64,000 nucleotides of DNA from an uncultured Flavobacteriaceae bacterium (GTDB lineage Bacteria; Bacteroidota; Bacteroidia; Flavobacteriales; Flavobacteriaceae), in NCBI GenBank assembly GCA_947486785.1, contig CANKUU010000014.1:1-64000 (forward strand). The letters run 5' to 3'. A program made the translations under genes and the position numbers. Positions 56,501 to 64,000 of the stretch are shown here, piece by piece; within the stretch, counting starts at the first letter, position 1; every line of letters starts with the position of its first letter. The notes under the pieces were generated by a model that was not told the origin of the DNA, did no database searches, and saw only the letters and a list, made by a program, of their open reading frames with translations.

Positions 56501-59500
56501 ATGCATACCAAAGTGAAACAGCATTTTCGTTTGGTTGGAGAGACACGGATAATGATGGAGTTGATGAATATTTTCCTGATGAAGAAGGTACCTATACCTT
56601 TGTTTTAGTAGATGCAAACGATTGTTTTGCCATTTCTAATCCTGTAACCATTTCAGATAATGGCGCTATGACCGTTTCTATAAATGAAGACAGACCTTCT
56701 AGCTGTAGTGGAACTGCTGATGCTGCAATTACCATAACGCCATCTGGTGGGCTAACGCCTTATTCTTATACCGTAAATGATGGTACTACAACTAAAACGC
56801 AAAGTTCAGGTACTTTTGTTGGTTTAAATTCAGGCCCGATAAATATTGAAGTTACCGATAGCTCTGGATGTACTGTAAAATTAAAATATGATATTAGCGA
56901 ACCGCTACCTTTATCTGCATCGGTTGGAGTATCTAGAGATGCCACCTGTGACCCTAATGGCGCAGAGGTGCGTGTTACCAATGTTAACGGAGGAGTAGCC
57001 CCATATGAATATAGTTTTGATGGTGGCAGCACCTATGGTTCATCAAGTGTAGCTACGCTAAACCCTGGTGATTATACTGTACTTGTTAAAGATGCAAACG
57101 ATTGTAGTTATTCTATGAGTGTGACTGTAGAAAACAGACCTACACCACCAGAGGTTACGTTAACACCCGAAGTTAGCTATGACTGTAATGGTTCAGCGAT
57201 AATTACTGCCACCCCTAATATTAACACGTACACTTATAATTTTTCATTGGATGGGGTTTTAAATACACCACCAACAAGCAATGTGTTCACCAATGTAGCA
57301 CCAGGCACCTACACGGTTCGTACCACGTATACAGCTCAAGAAAACCCATCTCCGAGTTTATTATTAAGCGAAGATTTTGGCAGCGGTAGCACTATTCCAA
57401 ACCCAAATACGGTAGGATATTTTTATGAAGATCAATTTGACAATACCTCCCCTAGTGGTGCACCAAATGATAGTGGAAAAGCTATTAATGATTACGAATA
57501 TGCTGTAACGAGCCATATAGAGGCTCCATTCAGACCCTGGTACAACTCTAATGGCGGAGTAAAAGACCACACTAGCAATGGTAATCAAGCAGATGGTCGC
57601 TTTTTGGTAATTAATATCGGCGCACCAGAGGTGGGGCAAATTATATATCAAAAAACAATCAATGATATTATTCCTAACCGTCCTTTAGATATTTCTTTGT
57701 GGTTATTTAATTTAATTAGTTCGAGCCGAAATCTTGTTCCCCCTGATTTAAATATTGAGCTTCGCGATATTACTACAGGGGCCATAATTGCAACGAATAA
57801 TACAGGTCTTGTGCCTAATAATGAGCAATGGAATAATTACACGCTTTCATTAGACCCCGAATCTTATACTAGTTTAAATTTAGTAATTACCACCAAGCAA
57901 AGCGAGACTAGTGGCAACGATGTTGTAATTGATGATATTACAGTATATCAACAACCAGAAATTTGCTGGCAGTATGTAGATACACCTGTAACCGTAGTAG
58001 CAGGCAAGAAGTTTGAAGCTACTGGTATTACTTCTTCCAATATAAGTTGTAATGGCGATAGCAATGCTACTATTACTTTTGAAGTAGAAAATTTTAATGC
58101 CTCTGAGGGTTTTGACTATTCTGTAGATAACGGTACAACCTATATTCACTCCACATCGTCACCAGTTACTACGGCAGCAATTTTTGGTGCCGGCACACAC
58201 ACTATAATAGTTAGAAAAGCCGATGAAGTTTCATGTACAAGCTCATTTAGTACAACTATTACAGAACCTTCAGCATTAGTTGCAAGTGCGACAATTACAA
58301 GTCAAATAAGCTGTACAAACGGCGGTGCAACAATTACAGCAAGCGCAACAGGCGGATTGCCAGGTTATAACTACCAGTTAGAAGACAACTCTGGTAACGT
58401 CATTGGCTCATATGATTTTGCTACAAATGGCTCTAATACTGTTTTTAATGGTTTAGCTAGCGGATCGTATATTGTTCGTGTAAGAGATGATAACTCATGT
58501 GAAGATGCTATTGATACAGCATTAACCATAGCAGCAATAAACAATATCGTTTTTACAGCTACACCAACCGTATGTTATTCGGGTGAAAATGATGCTAGTA
58601 TTGCTATAAATGTTACTAGTGGCAATGGTGATTACACTTTTAGCCTTAATGGGCAACCTTGGGTAACGCCTTCACCCTCAAATGCCACAACGCACACCTT
58701 TACTAATTTAGCAAACGGTACGTATACCGTTAATGTTAGTGATGGTTCGGCTTGTACTGGTGTTGCGCAAACTATAACTATTAACCCCAAATTAACCGTT
58801 ACTGCAACGGCAGATAAAATAAGTGCGTGTGCTACTAATTCTGAAATTAATATTAACGCTCAAGGTGGAGACACTAACTACGTTTATGCAGTAGTAACTA
58901 CTAATACTACTGTTACGGATGGAGACTTTAATTCTACTAACCCCGTTACGGGATTATCGGAGGGCACTTATGATGTGTATGTGCGCGATAATAGCGGTAA
59001 TACTGGGTACTGCTCAGCAATGTATAGTATTACGTTAGTTAAAGATGACCCCATTGTAACAAGCGAAACAACTACCGATGTAACTTGTAATAATAATGCA
59101 GATGGCAGTATTTCTATTACGGTTAACTCAGGCGGTGAAGGCCCTTTTGTGTATAGTATTGATAACGGAGCAACTTACGCAACTAGCGGCAATTTTATAA
59201 ACCTAGCCGCAGGTAACTATCAAGTGAAAGTAAAAGATGCTAATAATTGCGAAACTGTCGCTAAAACAATAGAAATAAAACAACCAAATGCCCTAGTTGC
59301 ATTTGCCGCGGTAACCTCACTAGCTTCATGTAACCCAAATAAAGGTGCCGAAGTAAGAATTACAAACCCAAGCGGAGGTACCCCAACATACGAGTACAGT
59401 TTTAATAACGGTATATCTTTTGGAACCTCTCCAATAAGTAACCTACCATCGGGCGATCATACCTTGATAATAAGAGATGCAAATCTATGTACTTTTGAAA

Positions 59501-62500
59501 TGCAATTAACTGTTGAGGCCAGTCCAACAGCTCCAACATTTACAACATCCACCACCTATGATTGTAATGGTATAGGTACCATTACGGTAACAGCAGATAG
59601 TAATGAGTTTGATTATACCTACGCTATAGACGGCACACCAAATACACCAGCAACCTCAAATGTTTTTGAAAATGTTAGTTTAGGTTCGCATACTATAACC
59701 GTAAATTATAACCGAAATGGTAACATACCAAATAGCTTACTACTTTTAGAAGATTTTGGAAGTGGTGCCCCAACTAGTATTTCAGAAATAGATCCAAGAT
59801 TTTGTTTTGAGCCACAAGATGGTAGCCCAAGCAGCTGTCCACAATTTGGAACAGATACTCATATTCAAGATGGAGAATACTCTGTTGCGCATACCATTGT
59901 AAACCCATACGGATGGCGCGTACCTAATGAACAATCAGGAGACCCTTTAGGTAGATATTTAGCGATTAATATAGGTGGTGTAGCAGGCAACAATGGAATT
60001 ATATACGCCAAAAGAAATATTGAAGTTATTCCAAACACCAACATAGTAATTTCATTAGATGCCTTTAATTTAAAGTTTAATGGACCAACTAGTATAGATG
60101 CTGATTTTGATATTCAGTTAGTTGACCCTTCTGGTAACGTTATTGCAAGTCTTACTACTGGCCACCTTCCTAAAAACCAAAATGAGGATGATTGGAAAAC
60201 CTACACGGTAAGCTTAAATCCGGGTGCAGCAACTAACTTAGATATCGTAATTCGTACAAACAATACAAGTCAGAGCGGAAATGATGCTGTACTAGATAAT
60301 TTAACTGCTTACCAAGCTCCGCAACAATGTTCAAGTAGCGATACTTTTAGTGTTGTAGTAGAAGATGGTCATGCATTTGAAGCATCAATTACTGCTTTTA
60401 GCAATTTGATGTGTAATGCTGACGATTCTGGCTCAATTACTATAAACGCTAAAAACTATGGCTTAGAAGGTTATGAATATAGTTTGGATGGTACCACATT
60501 TGTTGGGCCTTTTATGGCTGAAAAACAAATTACTGGTTTAGCTGCGGGAGCGCATAATATAACGGTTCGTAGTGTAGATAACCCAGTTGCCAATTGTACT
60601 ACTACCTTAAGTAAAACATTAACTGAGCCGGCAACTGTTGAAGCTGCCGCAAGTATCACCGAAGAATTTAAATGTCTTAACTCGGGTGCCACAATTACAG
60701 CAAGTGCAACTGGGGGTACACCAACCTATCAATATCAACTAGAAGATAACCTTGGCACTATAATTACCGCCTATCAAAGCGCAACACAATTTACAAATCT
60801 TCCGGTTGGTGAATATATTGTTAGAGTAAAAGATTCAAATTCTTGTTCAGATCCAATTGACAGCGCAATTACTGTGGTTGCGCCAACCAACCCCACTTTT
60901 ACTACTACTGCAACAGCTTGCTATTCTGGTGAAAACGATGGTTCTATTGTAGTTAACGTAAGCTCAATACCTGGTAATGGTGGTTTTCAGTTTCGCCTTA
61001 ATAGTGGTACTTGGATGACACCAACCCCTGCAACGGCCACAAGCTATACCTTTTCTAATCTTGCTAATGGAACATATACCATAGATGTAAGAGATGCTTA
61101 TGGTTGTAATGGTACGCAACAAACTGTAACATTAAATCCGAATTTACATGCCTCTATAGCTATTGACAATATTAGCAGTTGTGCTGATGGTACTATTACA
61201 GTAACTGCATCAGGCGGCGATGGTAATTTTGCATACGCTTATGTATCTAAAGGAACAGCGGTAAGTGCTACTGATTTTGTAAACTCAAATACCTATTCGG
61301 TAACTGCAGGAAACGAAGGTGACTACGATGTTTACGTTTGGGATAATAACGGCACCAACCCACATTGTGAGTATAAAGAAACGGTAACCGTTCCTCTTGC
61401 AAATACAACAGCCTATACAGCAACACCTACCGACCCAGCTTGTCATGACGGTGTTGGCTCTATTGAAGTTAACATAAGCTCAGGAGACATCCCTTTCACC
61501 ATTGAGCTTATTGATCTAGATCATTCTGGCGGATCAAATCAAACGAAAACCAATGTAATTGTAAATTCACAAACCTTTTTTAACTTATCGCCTGGTAACT
61601 ATACTATAAAAGTTACAGATTTTAATGGTTGTATACTTGAAAAAACTCCGGTAACAATAAATAATCCTGAAGAGTTAACAGCAACAATAAAACCAATACT
61701 TCCTGCTGATTGTACAAGTACCGATCCTTTAGATTACGGTTTTAAATTTGAAAACTATCCAACATCATATCCAGCCGGAACAACTATTGAGTTTAGTGAC
61801 GATGGTGGGTCTACGTGGTCTACTTCTGATACATTTTTAAGCCATTTATCAGGCTCTAGTGTGCACCCTTCTATGCGAACCGTAATTGGGGGTGTAGAAA
61901 TTTGTAGAATAGATTTTCCTAGATATATAATTCCTTTTCCGTTAGATGATTTAGATATAAGCATATCTACTGTAGTAGTTGCGTGTAACGAATTACAAGT
62001 TACTGTAAAAGGTACAAAAGGCGTACCTTCATACGAATACGCCTATACTGATGATCCTTCTACTTTTGATATTAGTACGGCCTCTTGGACTAGTCCTCTT
62101 CTTGGATCTTATGTATGGGAAGATCTTATACCAGGCAGAACCTATATTTTTTATGTTAGAGATAATTCTGGTTGTGTGCGACAAAGTAATGTTAATGTTA
62201 ATGATATTACGACAAACCCGCTTGAAATTACCGCAACCTATGAACCCTCATGTTCTGGTGCTAACGATGCCGAAATTACATATACCATTACCGATACCGA
62301 TAGTACAAGCCACCCAAGCATGAAATGGGAGTTTTATAATGCCAATACTGGTGTTTTATTACAGACCAATGCTGGTTACCCATCCGCAATAGCAGCTGCT
62401 TCAACTATTAGCATTAGTGGCTTGTCTGCTGGAGAATATTATATTGTAGTGACCGAAGTAGATGCTTCAGGTACAGATGCTTGTGTTTCTGGTAGCGAAA

Positions 62501-64000
62501 ATTTATTAATTGAAGAACTAGATCCTATAACTGCTACTTTAAGCAAGGTGAGCGATATTAAATGTAATGCCCCTGGTGTAATAGCCATTCAAAACATTCA
62601 TGGTGGTGGCGGTACCTTTACGTATACTGTAACTGGACCTTCTCCTTTCGCAACAATCACGGCAACATCAGACAACCCTATTTCTATACCTGCAAACTCA
62701 CCCGCAGGAGATTATAATATTACCATTACCGACCAATATGGTTGTTTTACCGATTTAGGTTCAGTTAACTTAGAACTAGCGCAAAACCCAACAATAGATT
62801 CTATAGCTGTTGAAAACTGTGGCACTCCAACAAAACTTACGATTAATGCAACTAGCACCGCGGCAAAAATTCTATATTCAATAGATGGCGGTACTACTTA
62901 TGTTGACAATGGAGGAGTATTTAATAACCTTGCTGCAAATACGTATGCTATTTCAATTATAGACAGTAACGGATGTGTAGATACAGATAGCGTTACCATT
63001 CATTCCACATTACAAGCTAATGCAAGGCTAACAAAGTTAATAGATTGTTCTGCGTCAAGTGAAGCTGAAATTACTATTAATGTTGTTTCTGGATCGAGCA
63101 ACTATGACTATCAAATTACGAATAGTGCTGGTACTGTAGTAACAAGAGCTATATTGCCTAGCAATCCTTTTGTATACAAAGCTGCAACTGCAGATGACTA
63201 CACAGTTACCATTTTTGACAACAATACCTCAGGACCAGAATGTAATGTAGAAATTTCAGTAAATGTTCCTGCTGCAGTACTGCCATCATTTACAGAAACT
63301 CATGTAAATACCACATGTAATGGTTCTTCGGAGGGCAGTATAACTTTAAAAGATGTAACCAATGGGGTTCATCCTTTAACCTATACCATTTCGCCAAACG
63401 CAGGTACTTTCAATTCGGCAACAAATACCTTTGAAAACCTGCCTACAGGCACCTATACGGTAACTGGTACAGGAACCAATGGTTGTACTTCTGATAAAAC
63501 CGGAATTGTAATCAGCGAGCCAGCTGCAATTAATGTTCCTGCTGCTACTGTAGTCGAATTTGGTTGTGTATCTGGTAATAACCAAAACAATGCTAGTATT
63601 ACTATTGATAATGCCTCAATTACAGGTGGAAGCGGCACTTATGTTCGTTATGAGTTTATTAATGATCAGGGTACTGCTGCGGTAGGCGACGATGTTATTG
63701 TGCAAACTGGATCTAGTACTAGTTATTTAGAAACTAATACTGATGGCGGAAGCTACACGATTAAAGTATATGATGACAAGGGCTGTATTGGTACTGCAAA
63801 TGCTACTATTAAACCTTACGTTCGTATTTCAGATGCCGTAGTTACTATAACAAAAAATGTTACGTGTAACCCAGGTGATGATGCAGAAATAAAAGTTGAT
63901 GTTACTACTATGCCTGCTTCAGGTTCGGTAGATTTATCTTACGCTGTTGAAGGGGTTGATAATACGTATAACGCACCAAATCAACCTACAAACACTTTTG
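53515..64000 (+). CDS. SprB-like giant gliding adhesin, 3' end beyond the window
   Basis: A single open frame of at least 3495 codons that runs off the right edge. It starts MSKYTKINLTLFCLFISYIG with a signal peptide ending GFS before QELKPFEIRYQ. Residues ~25-395 form an N-terminal beta domain (KISYAGLYWSAYYPSAT, AAGWTMVIVYENPN). A DUF11-like repeat follows (~400-500, ILLEKRVEDISG, DYVLTFKNRGNDDATNY), then an Ig-like part. From ~residue 780 about 27 SprB-type repeats of ~80 residues follow, each opened by a Cys-Asn-like motif (TCNNNADGSISI, TCNGSSEGSITL). Two jelly-roll-like inserts begin LLSEDFGSGS and LLLEDFGSGA. SprB is the mobile surface adhesin of Flavobacterium gliding, exported by the type IX system; a type B C-terminal domain and an sprF-like gene would be expected to the right. 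Confidence 0.88.
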   Translation, partial: MSKYTKINLTLFCLFISYIGFSQELKPFEIRYQNNLKGELTFISNQILNRDGGTPTTTPQHPYNNLSTDSSNDPETGGRYNTNNAKNMQYVRVDNSPGIFSSSSSILSLQESNCNKISYAGLYWSAYYPSATGNGTLTSQNTVPIGEGRQDDFNTVKLKIPGNNSYSDITADEIIYDGFNSTNSSIRKASPYLCYADVTSLLQSLENPTGEYTVANVRATTGMIASGGAAGWTMVIVYENPNLTSKQITTFDGFGFSNRHNTLNINYSGFKTIPTGHVNAKIGSAALEGDFRLTGDYMSIKAASKTDFTQISNALNPKTNFFNSSITLNGAYLPGRTPSSKNTLSWDTDLLQLNNPSNSVLGNNETSATFRFGSVGDGYAPFFNSLSIEIIEPEILLEKRVEDISGTDITDMGVGLGQTIDYVLTFKNRGNDDATNYTIKDILPNNVTLDESNFVLPAGVTYTYTPATRTVLFTIPDNLVEVGDTKQSIRMRVKVSENCYDFTDACANKISNIAYSTYQGVTNDNQISDDPSVSKFDECITTSGSTNFITDDLENCSFERTVQLCGTNVVLNAGDNFDSYRWVRDTNNNNVIDNTDIVMNDGDPDNDPSTLIVSEEGTYIVDKVIANPCSSSKERMVVERFGSNTVDPIVNYFNTVNNDTNPSNNIEGEIVTCSIDGDELTKIFLCGASDSQIIKTNITDAQTIVWEKLDETSCTESANDCANKNASCTWNQVATGSTYNVNNEGKYRLVVTYQNGCFNRFYFEAYQNLLEIKHTKKDLICTSDGEIRITNLGTNYGFQLIDITNNSILVPYSANNGPVFTITTSGQYRVDVTQLDNDGNPLANACEFSTSEIGIREREYTVNITTTPQNCNDQGKIKVDILNVEPNYNYYLRKTDGTLIDDQLAETNNTHTFNVNAGDYTIEATTVDGCTYTENITVERTPDPTISATLTNNIGCSAGYITVTGAGGFPNPDYSFAIWSKNGTNLYTNISDIPANAYQSETAFSFGWRDTDNDGVDEYFPDEEGTYTFVLVDANDCFAISNPVTISDNGAMTVSINEDRPSSCSGTADAAITITPSGGLTPYSYTVNDGTTTKTQSSGTFVGLNSGPINIEVTDSSGCTVKLKYDISEPLPLSASVGVSRDATCDPNGAEVRVTNVNGGVAPYEYSFDGGSTYGSSSVATLNPGDYTVLVKDANDCSYSMSVTVENRPTPPEVTLTPEVSYDCNGSAIITATPNINTYTYNFSLDGVLNTPPTSNVFTNVAPGTYTVRTTYTAQENPSPSLLLSEDFGSGSTIPNPNTVGYFYEDQFDNTSPSGAPNDSGKAINDYEYAVTSHIEAPFRPWYNSNGGVKDHTSNGNQADGRFLVINIGAPEVGQIIYQKTINDIIPNRPLDISLWLFNLISSSRNLVPPDLNIELRDITTGAIIATNNTGLVPNNEQWNNYTLSLDPESYTSLNLVITTKQSETSGNDVVIDDITVYQQPEICWQYVDTPVTVVAGKKFEATGITSSNISCNGDSNATITFEVENFNASEGFDYSVDNGTTYIHSTSSPVTTAAIFGAGTHTIIVRKADEVSCTSSFSTTITEPSALVASATITSQISCTNGGATITASATGGLPGYNYQLEDNSGNVIGSYDFATNGSNTVFNGLASGSYIVRVRDDNSCEDAIDTALTIAAINNIVFTATPTVCYSGENDASIAINVTSGNGDYTFSLNGQPWVTPSPSNATTHTFTNLANGTYTVNVSDGSACTGVAQTITINPKLTVTATADKISACATNSEININAQGGDTNYVYAVVTTNTTVTDGDFNSTNPVTGLSEGTYDVYVRDNSGNTGYCSAMYSITLVKDDPIVTSETTTDVTCNNNADGSISITVNSGGEGPFVYSIDNGATYATSGNFINLAAGNYQVKVKDANNCETVAKTIEIKQPNALVAFAAVTSLASCNPNKGAEVRITNPSGGTPTYEYSFNNGISFGTSPISNLPSGDHTLIIRDANLCTFEMQLTVEASPTAPTFTTSTTYDCNGIGTITVTADSNEFDYTYAIDGTPNTPATSNVFENVSLGSHTITVNYNRNGNIPNSLLLLEDFGSGAPTSISEIDPRFCFEPQDGSPSSCPQFGTDTHIQDGEYSVAHTIVNPYGWRVPNEQSGDPLGRYLAINIGGVAGNNGIIYAKRNIEVIPNTNIVISLDAFNLKFNGPTSIDADFDIQLVDPSGNVIASLTTGHLPKNQNEDDWKTYTVSLNPGAATNLDIVIRTNNTSQSGNDAVLDNLTAYQAPQQCSSSDTFSVVVEDGHAFEASITAFSNLMCNADDSGSITINAKNYGLEGYEYSLDGTTFVGPFMAEKQITGLAAGAHNITVRSVDNPVANCTTTLSKTLTEPATVEAAASITEEFKCLNSGATITASATGGTPTYQYQLEDNLGTIITAYQSATQFTNLPVGEYIVRVKDSNSCSDPIDSAITVVAPTNPTFTTTATACYSGENDGSIVVNVSSIPGNGGFQFRLNSGTWMTPTPATATSYTFSNLANGTYTIDVRDAYGCNGTQQTVTLNPNLHASIAIDNISSCADGTITVTASGGDGNFAYAYVSKGTAVSATDFVNSNTYSVTAGNEGDYDVYVWDNNGTNPHCEYKETVTVPLANTTAYTATPTDPACHDGVGSIEVNISSGDIPFTIELIDLDHSGGSNQTKTNVIVNSQTFFNLSPGNYTIKVTDFNGCILEKTPVTINNPEELTATIKPILPADCTSTDPLDYGFKFENYPTSYPAGTTIEFSDDGGSTWSTSDTFLSHLSGSSVHPSMRTVIGGVEICRIDFPRYIIPFPLDDLDISISTVVVACNELQVTVKGTKGVPSYEYAYTDDPSTFDISTASWTSPLLGSYVWEDLIPGRTYIFYVRDNSGCVRQSNVNVNDITTNPLEITATYEPSCSGANDAEITYTITDTDSTSHPSMKWEFYNANTGVLLQTNAGYPSAIAAASTISISGLSAGEYYIVVTEVDASGTDACVSGSENLLIEELDPITATLSKVSDIKCNAPGVIAIQNIHGGGGTFTYTVTGPSPFATITATSDNPISIPANSPAGDYNITITDQYGCFTDLGSVNLELAQNPTIDSIAVENCGTPTKLTINATSTAAKILYSIDGGTTYVDNGGVFNNLAANTYAISIIDSNGCVDTDSVTIHSTLQANARLTKLIDCSASSEAEITINVVSGSSNYDYQITNSAGTVVTRAILPSNPFVYKAATADDYTVTIFDNNTSGPECNVEISVNVPAAVLPSFTETHVNTTCNGSSEGSITLKDVTNGVHPLTYTISPNAGTFNSATNTFENLPTGTYTVTGTGTNGCTSDKTGIVISEPAAINVPAATVVEFGCVSGNNQNNASITIDNASITGGSGTYVRYEFINDQGTAAVGDDVIVQTGSSTSYLETNTDGGSYTIKVYDDKGCIGTANATIKPYVRISDAVVTITKNVTCNPGDDAEIKVDVTTMPASGSVDLSYAVEGVDNTYNAPNQPTNTF
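56899..59280 (+). repeat. Super-module A of the SprB-like adhesin (794 residues)
   Basis: Begins EPLPLSASVGV. It holds seven SprB-type units (Cys codons at 56947, 57184, 58048, 58312, 58573, 58828, 59086) with a ~200-residue jelly-roll-like insert (57361 to about 57980) after the second unit. The same order recurs in module B exactly 2382 bases later. Confidence 0.85.
59281..61662 (+). repeat. Super-module B of the SprB-like adhesin (794 residues)
   Basis: Begins QPNALVAFAAV. Matching Cys codons at 59329, 59563, 60412, 60673, 60919, 61180 and 61441 lie 2346-2382 bases after those in module A, and the insert begins LLLEDFGSGA (59740). At 61663 a third start-like motif NPEELTA appears, again 2382 bases on, but the following sequence soon diverges. 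Confidence 0.85.

Noticed and set aside
53515-64000. Many short frames on both strands inside the adhesin region, such as 56414-56608 and 62051-62323
   Set aside because: All lie within the continuous large frame that I read through on sampled lines up to the last codon; they are shadows of a repetitive Thr/Asn-rich gene.

Overview
The window is a stretch of chromosome from a gliding, probably marine member of the Flavobacteriaceae (Bacteroidota). The evidence is the low GC content, PorP/SprF and type B sorting-domain (type IX secretion) proteins, a giant SprB-like adhesin, the DUF4175-ybeY-mnmG gene order, a GlnRS gene, and several TAnnTTTG boxes, the -7 element of Bacteroidota promoters. 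Several genes appear to use TTG starts, and some long open frames that begin at GTG or TTG have a better ATG further inside; I chose starts accordingly.

Region 1 (1-20754, all minus strand) is a surface-polysaccharide locus read from right to left. It opens with an uncharacterised DUF6909-type protein directly abutting a Wzz-like chain-length protein. The dTDP-rhamnose genes follow (rmlB, rmlA, rmlC, rmlD), then WbpD/WlbB-like and WbpB/WlbA-like genes for an acetamido uronic acid and a Wzx flippase. Next comes a four-gene acyl module (AAC(3)-fold N-acyltransferase, ketoacyl synthase III, acyl carrier protein, SDR). It ends with a polysaccharide-deacetylase-like protein, an AsnB-family amidotransferase, an O-antigen ligase-like protein, a Wzy-like polymerase, a GT4 glycosyltransferase and a lipoprotein. 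Together they suggest a Wzx/Wzy glycan with rhamnose-type and uronic-acid sugars carrying an unusual N-acyl group and perhaps amidated carboxylates. One glycosyltransferase is too few and there is no initiating transferase, so the locus continues to the left or is completed elsewhere.

Region 2 (21191-46380) is mostly core genome in short blocks of alternating strand: GH3-like adenylase and M23 peptidase; tatA; an OmpA/PD40/TPR envelope protein with a SPOR-like domain; a 55-residue membrane protein not previously delimited by long-ORF calling; DUF4837 lipoprotein, LysM transglycosylase and pgk; holB and a DoxX protein; OmpH-like lipoprotein, methyltransferase, mnmG, ybeY and DUF4175; gltX and an SPFH protein; glnS. 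Two perfect parS-like palindromes flank mnmG, which suggests that this part of the chromosome lies in the ParB-bound, origin-proximal domain.

Region 3 (46638-64000, plus strand) is a gliding/type IX secretion adhesin region. It holds a 749-residue Ig-like protein with a type B C-terminal domain, a PorP/SprF-like outer-membrane protein with two added SPOR-like modules, a 2.5-kb AT-rich stretch without genes, and then an open frame of at least 3495 codons that runs off the window. That last gene is SprB-like and contains two tandem 794-residue super-modules, each with a jelly-roll-like insert among SprB-type repeats.
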